Origin: Coemansia sp. RSA 1804
Lineage: Eukaryota; Kickxellomycota; Kickxellomycetes; Kickxellales; Kickxellaceae
Direction of reading: 5' to 3'
Assembly (NCBI GenBank): GCA_027578815.1
Contig: JANBTH010000398.1
Span: 1-18,207, forward strand
DNA length: 18,207 nucleotides
Shown here: positions 7,493 to 15,868 of the stretch, one piece after another
Numbering within the stretch: the first letter of the stretch is position 1
Layout: the number at the start of each line of letters is the position of its first letter
The notes under the pieces: model-generated
What the model was told of the DNA's origin: nothing
Database searches by the model: none
Seen by the model: the letters and a program-made list of their open reading frames with translations, nothing else
Made by a program: the position numbers and the translations under genes

Positions 7493-10400
7493 CTAGTTCC
7501 CGCCCCAGCTGAAGAAGCCAGTACTCCGGCCGGTGGCCTTCTCCTCAACAGGCACCGGCACAGAGGCGCCGTTGCTGTTGCCAGCGTTGCCGCCGCCGCC
7601 GCGCATGGGCTTGGCGATGCGGCTGAAGCGAAGAACGTTGCCGCCCGACGAGTGCGCAGTCGCAGAGCGCGACGTCTCGTGGTTGCGCATGCTCTGGAGC
7701 TCCTCGGCCTTGCGTCTCCAGGCCTCGGCTTGGTTGTTGCTGTCCTGGAGCCGGCTCTCCAGATACGCGATGCGCTCAGTCCGCGCCTGCAGCTTGCGCT
7801 CGCTCAGCGCGACCTGCTTCTTGATGTCCGAGTTCTGCATCACCAGCTCCTTCTGCATCAGCGTGAGCTGCGCGACGTTCTTCTCGAGCAGCTGCATGCG
7901 CTGCGGCTGGTTCGGGTTGCTGGTACGGTGGCTCAGCGTCGTGATTTGGCTCCGCGCGTCGTCCAGCGCCATCTCCAGCTCGATGATCTTCTCGCACCGG
8001 TTCTGCACATCGCGCATCAGCGACTTGCGCATCGTGTCGTACTCCAAGATGCGCTGCGCCATCTCGCGCCGCATCATGTGCATCTCGCGCTCCTTCAGCA
8101 TCGCATGCTCCGTTGCTGCCGCCACATCGCCACCACTGATGGCGCTGCCTGCGGCAGGAGCCGAAGCAGCAGCTGCGGCGGCATCGGCCTTGCTCCTCTC
8201 CTCGGCCAGCGTCTCGACGCGCGCCTGGAGCTCGCGGTTCTCGCTGCGCAGCTCGCGAACGACGGTCGCGCTCTTCGAGATCTCCTCGACCCTGCGCTGG
8301 AGATCGGCCTGGATCGTGTCGAGCTGCGACTTCTGGGCGGCAATCTTGTTGTTGTAGTGGTCCTCGAGCTTCTGCTTCAGCTCGATGATGGTCTCGTTGT
8401 CGCGGTTGTCCTGCTGCTCCTCGGCAACAATCGACTGCTCAAGCATGTCTTCGTACTCCGTGAGGAGCTTTTCGTACCGCGCGTCAAGATCGCTGCACTG
8501 CAGCTCAAGACTCTTGTTCTTGAGTCCAAGCTCCTCAACTGCAGCCTCTCTCTCGCCCATCAGGTCCCGGGCCTCATCCAACTCACGCCGCATCTGCATC
8601 AGCATCTCGGCCTTCTTGCTGTCATCGTCGCCGGCCTCGACGATTGAGCGCAGAAGATCGCCCATGCCAGCCTGGTGCCGCGAGATCGCTTTGGCCGAGT
8701 CAAGCCCGTTGAGCATCGCTGCCACGCGCGCCGCACGCTCCTCCTCCTTGTCGACAACTGGGCCGCTTATTGCCTCGCGACGGAGCTTCGACAGCTCGTC
8801 CTTCAGCTTGCTCAGCTGCGCGGTCATCTCGATGTTGGCCTCCGTGAGACTGTCAATGGTGAGCTCCGCCTCCTTGTGCCCAAACGTCACCTTTTCGAGA
8901 TCAAGCTTCAGCTGCGCTGCCTCGCTCGCCAGACTGTCGCTGCGCTGTGCGGTGCCGCTGGCCTCGGACTTTAGGAAATCCAGCTCCTCGCGCATCGATG
9001 TGCACGCCTTGAGCGTCTCCTGCAGCTCGTGGTCCTTGTCCGCAATAAGATCGTTGAGCTCGTTTTCGCGACGCAGGAACTCCTCGCGCTCGTCCTCGCT
9101 CATCACTGTGATCGGAGACCCGGATCTTGAGCCGAGCTCCGCCAGAAGCGAGTCGTTCAGCCCCAGCGTCGGCGTCGGCGAGCTGACCCGCGTGCCCGTG
9201 GGCGTCGGACTGAGCGGCCGCGCCGAGTTGCCAACGCCGGCGCTGACCGAGTGGCGCCCCGCAGTCGGCGTCCCTGTGCGGGGCGTCAGCGCGCCGGTGT
9301 ATCTGTGGACACGGGATGAGGTCGGCGTGGTGGTCTGTGGATGAGGCGCCGGCGCCGGCGGCTGCTTGTCTTTGCCTGCAATCCGCTCCCACGTGGCATA
9401 GCTATCAGGCTCGACCGAGCCGCCAGTGCGCCAGATCTTGACCTCGCCCTCCAGCGCCGAGATGTACGCCTGGAACGTAATGCACTGCGCGCGGGACTTT
9501 TTGAGCATGAGCTTGAGCTCGGCTGGACTGAACTCCTGGTTGACCTTGGCTTTGTTCTTGATGGACTTTGCGCGCATACCAAAGCGCAGCGTGCTGACTG
9601 TCTCCGACGCATTGAACGACGACGGCGAGCAGTTGATTATCAGCGTCGTGCGCGAGTTTCCACCAAGAGACTCCTGCAGAATGCGCGTGAGCTTTGAGTC
9701 GCGGTACGGGATGTGCGTGGATTTCCCGTCTGTCAGCGCATTGATGACCATGCCTAGCGCAGACAGTGATTTGTTGATCTTTTTTGCCTCCTCCAGCGTC
9801 TGGCCTGTAGCACCCGTCTTGCCGACCTTCTCTGACCCTGCAAGATCCACCAGAAACAGCCGCCCCACCTTTGTTTTGCCCGTCACCGTGTCCTTCTGCT
9901 CGATGCTGATCTGGAAGATACTGTGGCTTCGCGAACTCTCTGCGTTCATGTTTGTGAATCCAACCACCCTGTTCTTCGCGCCCTGCCGCATCACCTGGTA
10001 GACCTCGTCTATGCTGCTGACAAACACCTCCATCAGCCCCTTGACATACACGCCGTTGGACTTGTCCTCGTGGATCGGAAGGTTCACTTCGTCCGGGTTC
10101 AGCAGATCGCGGATCCGCTCCATGTAGATCTCCATGTACGACGCCTTGACCATGTACTCCAGCGTTGGCGGAGACTCGATGATCTGCCCGAAAATGCCCT
10201 CGACAATGCGTGGGATGATGCCTCGCAAGTCCTCGTTGTCAATGTCCGCTCCCATCATGGTGAATGTCTTGCCCGATCCCGTCTGCCCATAGCAGAACAC
10301 CGTGCCGTTGTACCCATTGAACACGTCTACCCGGCAACACCCGATAAAGTGGTTTTCATCAGTAATGAATGAAAGAAGAAAAGAGAAGAAGAAGGAAAAG

Positions 10401-11068
10401 TGGTGCACATATATTGCAGTCATTTGGACATATGCAGTGCAAATGCGTTGTTGTTGTGTGGGGGAATGAGGGCAAAAAGCATATATGCGTGGAGAGCGCT
10501 GTATAGATTAAACACAGACTACACCCCTCAAAAAAAAGTGCCAGCTCCCTGGATCCCCCCCCCCAACCCCCTCTCAACTCAATCTTTATCTAGGCAATCC
10601 TGGAGTGTTTTTGCGGGTGCAAGCAAGCGATCCTCCGCTGTACTCGTGATCCTTACCTTCAAGCGTATCTCGAATAGCATAGTTGTATATTTGGGACTGC
10701 GTGGTTTCCGAGCCGAACACGCGATCAAACGTAAAGGAGCCTGCGTGCTCGTCACACTACACCACCATGCATGTCAGTGCAAAATAGAAGAGAAAGCATA
10801 AGCCTTTTTAGTACCAGTCACACAAAAGCATGTCATGGTGGCTCCCCGTATTGCATAAACGACGTACAGCTATTGGGATAGAAGAACATCCCTGCAAAGA
10901 AGAAGCAAATAAAACAAAAACAAAAGCAGCAAGCGCAATGGTAATTACCTTGATTCCAACTGTCGTCTCATCTTCAACCTCAACAACAGATGTTCCGCCT
11001 GATTTCTGCTCCAGCGAATTTGGCGGACGGAACCGCGCAATGACCTTAATGTTATTGCTTTGCGACAT
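7493..11068 (-). CDS. KHC: Kinesin-1 heavy chain, three exons
   Basis: The coding sequence is join(10949..11068, 10657..10756, 7493..10326) on the minus strand: 120+100+2834 bases, 1017 residues plus stop. Exon 1 (residues 1-40) starts MSQSNNIKVIARFRP, the first motor strand. Exon 2 (41-73) supplies GSFTFDRVF, and exon 3 continues EDVFNGYNGTVFCYGQTGSGK. The motor domain (about 1-335) has the P-loop GQTGSGKT (87-94), SSRSH (204-208), DLAGSE (234-239) and YRDSKLTR, followed by a kinesin-1 neck. A Pro/Ser/Thr-rich linker (about 395-460) leads into a long coiled coil (about 480-950). The tail has the autoinhibitory IAK motif (977-979, SRIAKPMRGGGG) and ends FFSWGGN, the pattern of fungal kinesin-1. 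Family knowledge: it is a plus-end-directed motor moving vesicles and organelles on microtubules. Fungal kinesin-1 works as a homodimer without light chains. The open frame upstream of exon 3 reaches a spurious ATG inside intron 2 and does not give the true N-terminus. Confidence 0.96.
10327..10656 (-). other. Intron 2 of the kinesin gene
   Basis: 330 bases. The donor is GTAAGG after CTT GAA G, and the acceptor is CGGGTAG before ACGTGTTC. A TTACTGATG candidate branch site lies about 40 bases before the acceptor. It is a phase 1 intron, and joining restores the motor sequence EDVFNGYNG. It contains a run of ten C residues on the plus strand (10555-10564). Confidence 0.9.
10757..10948 (-). other. 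Intron 1 of the kinesin gene
   Basis: 192 bases. The donor is GTAATT after GGA ATC AAG, the acceptor is GGTGTAG before TGTGACGAG, and CACTGAC is a likely branch site about 25 bases upstream of the acceptor. It is phase 0. Splicing brings the first motor strand next to GSFTFDRVF. Confidence 0.88.
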
Positions 11069-12010
11069 TCTGTGTAGCTTCCGATTAAGCCAGAACGATT
11101 CAGGCTCCTCTTGCTTATTTGCTGTTCTGGTGTTGTTAATTTATATCGTGCTACTGTCTGTGGTTCTCTAAAGACGCAGTGTTGTCTGGTTCAAAAGGGT
11201 CCTCAACAAGCGAATGGGTTTATAACAGAGGCGCAAATGTGCGCAGAACGAACAGCAATGGTATACAAAATAGAAATAGTGGTTGATGTTATGTGTAAAG
11301 GTTATAGAAAAAGGTAAGGGGATGGAAAGGAGAAAAAGATGTGGGCAAGCGGGGGGATTGATTGATTGATTGATTGGCTTTCCTTTGTATTCTTTTTTTT
11401 TGTAAACAAACAATTTTCCTTTTTCTTCTCTCTCTTCAAAAAGGTCTGCTTTATTACCAATCAGGTGCTGCATGTCTACAGCTAGTCCCAGTCATATGAT
11501 TAATAAGGCTAGACTGGGCTGAAAATTATAAAGGAAACAAATGAACTATGGTGTTTGGCTTGGGTCTTTTGCATTGAAAATAATGTTCTCTGAGAGACCA
11601 ACAAGCAACGGAAATGAAGTGAAAAGTGCGTTGAACAACTTATCTGGCACTTAAAAAAGGAGATGTTAGCTCAGGACCTAGCACTCCTAGTGTAGGTTTT
11701 TTGTGTTATTATTAGCTTGCTTTCCAAAGCCATTTTCATACAAGTATACAAAGGTCAATTTTTCTTAACTTATATAAATAAGCAATCTAACAAGAAGTAT
11801 TGTCAATGAAAATCGTGAAATGGCAGTTCTTGGTAAAGTGCTGAAAATGCCAAAACGCATACACTCCACAATTTGTAGATGCAGCTGTAATATACCAACA
11901 TAGATTGTAATTATTTCAGTTGGCAAGCAGCAGAACCAGGTTAATTGAGATATTTTGATACCGTCTGTGCATGATGAATATATGTGTGACATTTTGTTGT
12001 TGATTTACAT
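11069..12010. other. AT-rich intergenic region between the kinesin gene and the tandem array
   Basis: About 940 bases with no supported gene. The part near 11069-11300 holds the kinesin 5' leader and promoter. A (GATT)5 repeat and pyrimidine or A-rich runs follow. Short open frames here (11168-11473 and 11765-11992, both minus) have low-complexity or hydrophobic translations without family character. A CTAGCACT/AGTGTAG imperfect hairpin followed by a T-run lies near 11678-11702; its role is unknown. Confidence 0.5.
11356..11375. repeat. (GATT)5 tetranucleotide microsatellite
   Basis: Five perfect GATT copies preceded by a G-run, in the kinesin upstream region. Confidence 0.9.
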
Positions 12011-12043
12011 GCTACTATTTCTATGCGTACTTCAACTGGACAA

Positions 12044-12049
12044 TTTATT
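12044..12049 (-). terminator. Poly(A) signal AATAAA, array gene 1
   Basis: The minus strand reads AATAAA about 50 bases past the stop of the first array ORF. The same signal sits at the matching place in the other two units. Confidence 0.55.
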
Positions 12050-12099
12050 AATTAAAAAGTTTGTTAGAATATGGAGACCGTTGGACTGAAATTATTATA

Positions 12100-12384
12100 T
12101 TATGCATCCACTGAATAAGCAACATCGTCTTTTATTCCATTTTCTTTTACAGTCTCATAAAAGATAAATGAGCCATTCTTTATTCCGTAGGATTTTAAGG
12201 TTCTATTTTCATCATCAAGAAATGGCTTGATTTCGGTACCATTGTTGTAATATATTTTTTTGCCAGGACTTGGCTTAAATAGCAGCTTGTTTCTAAACTC
12301 TCCTACAGTCGTGTTTAAATTAATTCTAATCGGTGTGGCTGTTTTTCCACCTACCAATTCTGGCAGTTCATCAAAATCACTCAT
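12100..12384 (-). CDS. Small ubiquitin-like-fold protein, array copy 1
   Basis: 94 residues, not recognised as a named family. The core reads like a ubiquitin-like domain: GGKTATPIRINLNTTVGEF aligns by eye with the ubiquitin strand-2/helix-1 region, KKIYYNNGTEI (42-52) with strand 3, RTLKSYGIKNGSFIFYE (61-77) with the final turn and strand 5. No C-terminal di-glycine follows; the chain ends AYSVDA, so conjugation by the ubiquitin route is unlikely. The N-terminus is acidic (MSDFDELPE). An in-frame stop lies upstream of the ATG. A TATAAG motif lies about 55-60 bases upstream and AATAAA lies downstream. Codons are AT-rich, unlike the neighbouring genes. The three paralogues keep the same reading frame through a codon-sized indel, which supports real coding. 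Function unknown. Confidence 0.72.
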   Translation of the reverse strand: MSDFDELPELVGGKTATPIRINLNTTVGEFRNKLLFKPSPGKKIYYNNGTEIKPFLDDENRTLKSYGIKNGSFIFYETVKENGIKDDVAYSVDA

Positions 12385-12437
12385 TTTAGTTTCAAGCTTA
12401 CAGAATTATATTCTAAACTGATTAAATTGTCTTAATG

Positions 12438-12445
12438 CTTATATC
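12438..12445 (-). promoter_or_regulatory. Candidate TATA element, array gene 1
   Basis: The minus strand reads GATATAAG about 55-60 bases before the start codon. The matching place in unit 3 is a better TATATAAG, and in unit 2 it is lost. Confidence 0.4.
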
Positions 12446-12960
12446 AGCAATGCTAGATAGTGTCCGTTCTTGTATTATTGAAAAATGTTTAATCAAAGAA
12501 ATTGATGATGAAGAATTATTGTGAATGAACGGGGGGTTTCGCTTTCATACTATCCACATCCACAAGGTAATCTTTTAGGAAGATTTTCTTACATGACTGT
12601 TTTATGCCATTATTACTAATAAAATAAAATGAAATGAAAACTGGAAGCTTTTTCTGCTGAAAAGAAAATTTTCTAGCTGATATTTCTTGTTGGCTTACTT
12701 AATACTTTATGAGCTTGTGTGGTCATGTTTTGGGTTGTAAATCCAATTGTACTCAGTGTAAGCATTATTTCTGTAGCAACTGACAGAATCCATTTTGGAG
12801 GATGACTGTATTTTTCCTTTCCATATCCGTTATGCTGCCCATGTCCAAGCTGACTGTGTATTTTGAACATTCATCTCTCCATCTCTTTATTTCTTGCTTT
12901 TGTTGAATTAAGAAATTACTGTAAATTGGCAGAACATTTCCTAATTTTTTGACGTATCTA

Positions 12961-13204
12961 ACTGTGTTTGACACACTTTCCTACGTGTCTGCGTACACTC
13001 ATTTATAGTGATTCAAGAAACTGTTGCAGTGTTTTTTACATTGCCAGGTTTTACAAATATCTTCTGAATTGGTAGTTAGATTAATCCACAAGTTTATAGT
13101 TATGTATTATGCATTGCCCTTTACCAGAAAATATATTGTAGATGTTTGTTGTTTGGCTATATATCAAGTTATTAATTATTAAAAGACGTACACATTATTG
13201 CAAC
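12961..13204. repeat. Highly conserved distal spacer block, copy A
   Basis: 244 bases matching 14149-14394 with about 10 substitutions and one 2-base T-run indel by hand count. No ORF was found in it. This is better conserved than the ORFs of the same units. Confidence 0.88.
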
Positions 13205-13251
13205 ATTTTTGTCACTGTACTTTTATTTCTATGTGCACTTCAAGTAAACAA

Positions 13252-13261
13252 TTTATTTATT
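13252..13261 (-). terminator. Poly(A) signals (two overlapping AATAAA), array gene 2
   Basis: The minus strand reads AATAAATAAAT about 50 bases beyond the stop of array gene 2. Confidence 0.55.
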
Positions 13262-13307
13262 GACAAGCCTTCTCAAACAAGAAAACCGTTAGGCTAAAAT
13301 TATTATA

Positions 13308-13589
13308 TTATCCAACCACAGAATAAGCAACATCGCCTTTTATTCCATTTTCTTTTACGGTCTCATAAAAGATAAATGAGCCATTCTTTATTCCGTAGGA
13401 TTCTAAAGTTCTATTATCATTGGAAAATGGCTTGATTTCGGTGCCATTGTTGTAATATATATTTTTGCCAGGACTTGGCTTAAATGGCAGCTTGTCTCTA
13501 AATTCTCCTACAGTCGTTTTTAAATCAATTCTAATCGGTGTGGCTATTGTTCCACCAGTCAATCCTGGAGATTTATCGGGATTACCCAT
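13308..13589 (-). CDS. Small ubiquitin-like-fold protein, array copy 2
   Basis: 93 residues, about 88% identical to copy 1 at the nucleotide level by hand count, with a 3-base deletion (FLDDENRTL in copy 1 becomes FSNDNRTL). The core TTVGEFR, NIYYNNGTEIKPF and SYGIKNGSFIFYETVKENGI is kept. The ends differ: it starts MGNPDKSPGL and finishes AYSVVG, with a single terminal glycine and no di-glycine. The frame is intact. The TATA-like element present in copies 1 and 3 is replaced here by GC-richer sequence at about 13641-13652, so this copy may be expressed differently or weakly. Function unknown; the ubiquitin-like fold is an inference from pattern. Confidence 0.7.
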   Translation of the reverse strand: MGNPDKSPGLTGGTIATPIRIDLKTTVGEFRDKLPFKPSPGKNIYYNNGTEIKPFSNDNRTLESYGIKNGSFIFYETVKENGIKGDVAYSVVG

Positions 13590-14442
13590 TTTAGTTTTAA
13601 GATTGCAGAATTATATTCCAAACCGTTTAAATTATAATTAAAGCTTGTGCCAGCAATTCAGGATTGTGGCCGTTCTTATATTTATTGGAAAATGTTTGAG
13701 CAAAGAAATTGATAATGGAGGAATATTGTAAATGAATGGAGGAGTTTTCTTTCCTTTTTATGCTGTCCAGATCAATGTGGCAAGATTTTTAGAGAATTTT
13801 CTTACACGAACTGTTGATATCATTATTACCAATAAACTAAAAATAAAAACTGGAAGCTTTTCCTGTGAATAAAATCCCCAGCTGACGTTTTATTAGACTT
13901 TTTTACACCTTCTCGGCTCATTTAGTCATGTATCCGGTGGTGAATTTATTAAATGTTCATATAATTTTTATGTTGAGCAGCAGCTGACAATGTTTGTTTT
14001 GGGGTAGCTGTGTTTTTTCATATCTGTTATGCTGTCCATGTCCAAGTTGACTGTGTATTTTGAACATTCATCTCTCCATCTCTTCATTATTGCTTAATTA
14101 AAATACCACCGTTAGTTGTCAGAAAACTCAGTCATTTTTGTGTATCTAACTGTGTTTGACACACTTTCCTATGTGTCTGCGTCCACTCATTTATAGTGGT
14201 TCAAGAAAATGTTGCCGTGTTTTTTTTACATTGCCAGGTTTTACAAATATCTTCTGAATTGGTAGTTAGATTAATCCACAAGTTTACAGTTATGTATTAT
14301 GCATTGCCCTTTACCAGAAAATATATTGTAGATGTTTGTTGCTTGGCTATATATCAAGTTATCAATTATTAAAAGACGCACACATCATTGCAACAGTCTT
14401 TGTCTCTGTACTACTATTTCTATGTGCACTTCAAGTAGACAG
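13590..14442. other. Spacer of array unit 2
   Basis: About 850 AT-rich bases without a supported gene. The segment 13925-14011 is identical to 15119-15205 in unit 3, and 14149-14394 is the second copy of the distal block. A 39-codon ATG frame at 13968-14087 (minus) has a counterpart in unit 3, but the differences are mostly amino-acid-changing. Confidence 0.6.
14149..14394. repeat. Highly conserved distal spacer block, copy B
   Basis: Second copy of 12961-13204. All five substitutions in the right-hand part of the block are T/C transitions. It is absent beyond unit 3. Confidence 0.88.
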
Positions 14443-14452
14443 TTTATTTATT
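14443..14452 (-). terminator. Poly(A) signals (two overlapping AATAAA), array gene 3
   Basis: The minus strand reads AATAAATAAA about 45-50 bases beyond the stop of array gene 3, the same arrangement as in unit 2. Confidence 0.55.
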
Positions 14453-14495
14453 GACAAGCCTACTCAAATATACAGACAGTTGGGCTAAAATATTG

Positions 14496-14786
14496 CTATT
14501 TTTCATTCAGAGAATAAGTAACATTGCCTTCTATTCCATTTTCTTTAGCCTCAAAAAAGATATATGAACCATTCTTTAATCCGTAGGATTTTAAGGTTCT
14601 ATTTTCATCATCAAGAAATGGCTTGATTTCGGTACCATTGTTGTAATATATTTTTTTACCAGCACTTGGCTTAACCTTCTGTCTGGCTCTAAACTCTCTA
14701 ACAGTCATGTCTAAACTAATTCTAACAGGTGTGGGTGTTGTTGCATCCACCAATTCTGGAGTTTTTTGGCGTTTACGAGAAGCCAT
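14496..14786 (-). CDS. Small ubiquitin-like-fold protein, array copy 3 with basic N-terminus
   Basis: 96 residues. The core GKKIYYNNGTEIKPFLDD (43-60) and RTLKSYGLKNGSYIFFE (63-79) matches copy 1, and a 78-base stretch is identical to it at DNA level. Outside the core it is the most diverged copy: MASRKRQKTPE is basic, unlike the acidic copy 1, the helix region reads TVREFRARQKVKPSAG, and the C-terminus ends YSLNEK, again without di-glycine. The RKRQK cluster could act as a nuclear signal or bind nucleic acid; this is speculation. It has the best TATA element (TATATAAG) of the three. Function unknown. Confidence 0.72.
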   Translation of the reverse strand: MASRKRQKTPELVDATTPTPVRISLDMTVREFRARQKVKPSAGKKIYYNNGTEIKPFLDDENRTLKSYGLKNGSYIFFEAKENGIEGNVTYSLNEK

Positions 14787-15868
14787 GTTAATTTCAAGAT
14801 TGCAGAATTATATTTCAAACCGTTTAAATTATTTTTGATGCTTATATAAGCAATGCTAGACAGTGTCCGTTTTTATATTTATTGGAAAATGTTTAGGCAA
14901 AGAAGTTGATGGTGAAGAAATAATGCAAATGAACGGGAAACTTTTCTTTTTATATTGTCCAGCTCATAACAATCATTACAGAGTATTTTCTCGAATGACT
15001 GGTTAATTAAACTAATTATGGTATATTAAAACACAAAATAGAGGCTTTTCCAGTTGAAAAGAATAAAATTCCTAAATGACATTTTATTAGTCTTTTTTAG
15101 ATCTTCTCGGCTCATGTGGTCATGTATCCGGTGGTGAATTTATTAAATGTTCATATAATTTTTATGTTGAGCAGCAGCTGACAATGTTTGTTTTGGGGTA
15201 GCTGTATTTTTTCATATCTGTTATGCTGCCCATGTCCAACTTGGCCATGTATTTTGAACCTTTATCTCTCCATCTCTTCATTATTGCTTAATTAAAATAC
15301 CACCGTTAGTCGTCAGAAAACTCAGTCTTTTTGGCGTATCTAACCATGTTTAACGCACCTTACTGCATAGGATTCAATTTTCTTGCTGACAGCCATATCA
15401 GAGATAAACGATGATTGTATGGCGTTGGAGAAAAAAAAAGAATAGAAAAGCCCCATGTAGCCTCTCGCTTCTTTCTATCGATGCAATAATGAGTTGGTAA
15501 AATAACGACAAACAATGGTGTTGTCAGGGGAAATGCATGGGTATTCTTTTTCGTCAACATTGGCTGGGCTGTGCTGTTTAAAAACAGTAAGGGCTTTTTC
15601 TACGCTTTTTCCCTCTTTCCATTCCACCCCACATTCTGATTGTTGTTTTTTTGAAGCAAGACCAAAATAAAATAAAATCAATGTCACGCTTTTTCTTGCC
15701 AGTCCCTTCTTTTCCCTCCCAGAAAAACGTTATTCGTACTTGTTTCTTTTTAATAACCCCTGCTGCTCTTGGTTCTCTTGCGCGTCTAATTTGTATATTT
15801 CTGTTACATTTGCCTTTGAGAAAGAGGAAGGAGTTTTCCAAGGGAGACAAAGGAGTATTCTAGGGACA
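14787..15868. other. Spacer of array unit 3 and 5' region of the dymeclin gene
   Basis: About 1080 bases without a supported gene. Repeat similarity ends near 15350, inside what would have been the start of the distal block. The rest, about 15350-15868, is unique and pyrimidine-rich in places (15593-15630 and 15690-15720) and should contain the dymeclin promoter. Short frames on both strands at 15360-15863 overlap each other and have no family features. Confidence 0.55.
14841..14850 (-). promoter_or_regulatory. Candidate TATA box, array gene 3
   Basis: CTTATATAAG is palindromic, so it reads TATATAAG on the gene strand, about 58 bases before the start codon. Confidence 0.5.

Larger units (their letters stand above)
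12385..13251. other. Spacer of array unit 1 (5' flank of gene 1 and 3' flank of gene 2)
   Basis: About 870 AT-rich bases without a supported gene. Besides the proximal promoter it holds the segment around 12820-12900 shared with the other units and the distal block 12961-13204. Minus-strand frames at 12673-12870 and 12765-12974 are not preserved in the sister units. The second of them starts at GTG. Confidence 0.6.
12011..15350. repeat. Tandem direct-repeat array, three units of about 1.2 kb
   Basis: The landmark CTATG(C/T)G recurs at 12021, 13229 and 14420, giving periods of 1208 and 1191. Each unit reads, in plus orientation: a conserved 3' flank with poly(A) signal, a minus-strand ORF, a proximal 5' flank, a block containing ATGCTG(C/T)CCATGTCCAA, and a distal block (12961-13204 and 14149-14394). 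The third unit stops at about 15350 and lacks the distal block. The left boundary is near 11990-12011. The units differ by substitutions and small indels, so this is a diverged gene triplication and not a satellite. Confidence 0.93.

Noticed and set aside
7652..8647. Long plus-strand ORF of 331 codons opposite the kinesin coiled coil
   Set aside because: It is a shadow of the GC-rich kinesin coding strand, as are the 319-codon frame at 8385-9344 and the 274-codon frame at 7533-8357. Their translations are Leu/Arg- or Ser-rich without domains.
11186..11202. GGTTCAAAAGGG resembling a tRNA B box
   Set aside because: No A box, acceptor stem or cloverleaf could be drawn around it.
11168..11473. 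101-codon minus-strand ORF upstream of the kinesin gene
   Set aside because: Low-complexity Lys/Phe/Tyr-rich translation from A- and T-rich DNA with a GATT microsatellite inside. It is likely leader or intergenic DNA.
11668..11705. Imperfect hairpin followed by a T-run, resembling a Pol III or intrinsic terminator
   Set aside because: The stem is short with a bulge, and no small RNA gene could be placed before it.
13968..14087. 39-codon ATG frame (minus) starting MKRWRDECSKY, with a same-length counterpart in unit 3 and a related GTG-started frame in unit 1
   Set aside because: Differences between copies are mostly amino-acid-changing, unit 1 has ATA in place of the ATG and a different C-terminal part, and no family pattern is visible. 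It is probably non-coding spacer.
12011..15350. The array as a transposable element or CRISPR-like repeat
   Set aside because: The repeat unit is 1.2 kb with a gene in each, there are no terminal inverted repeats, target-site duplications, transposase or short regular spacers, and the DNA is eukaryotic.
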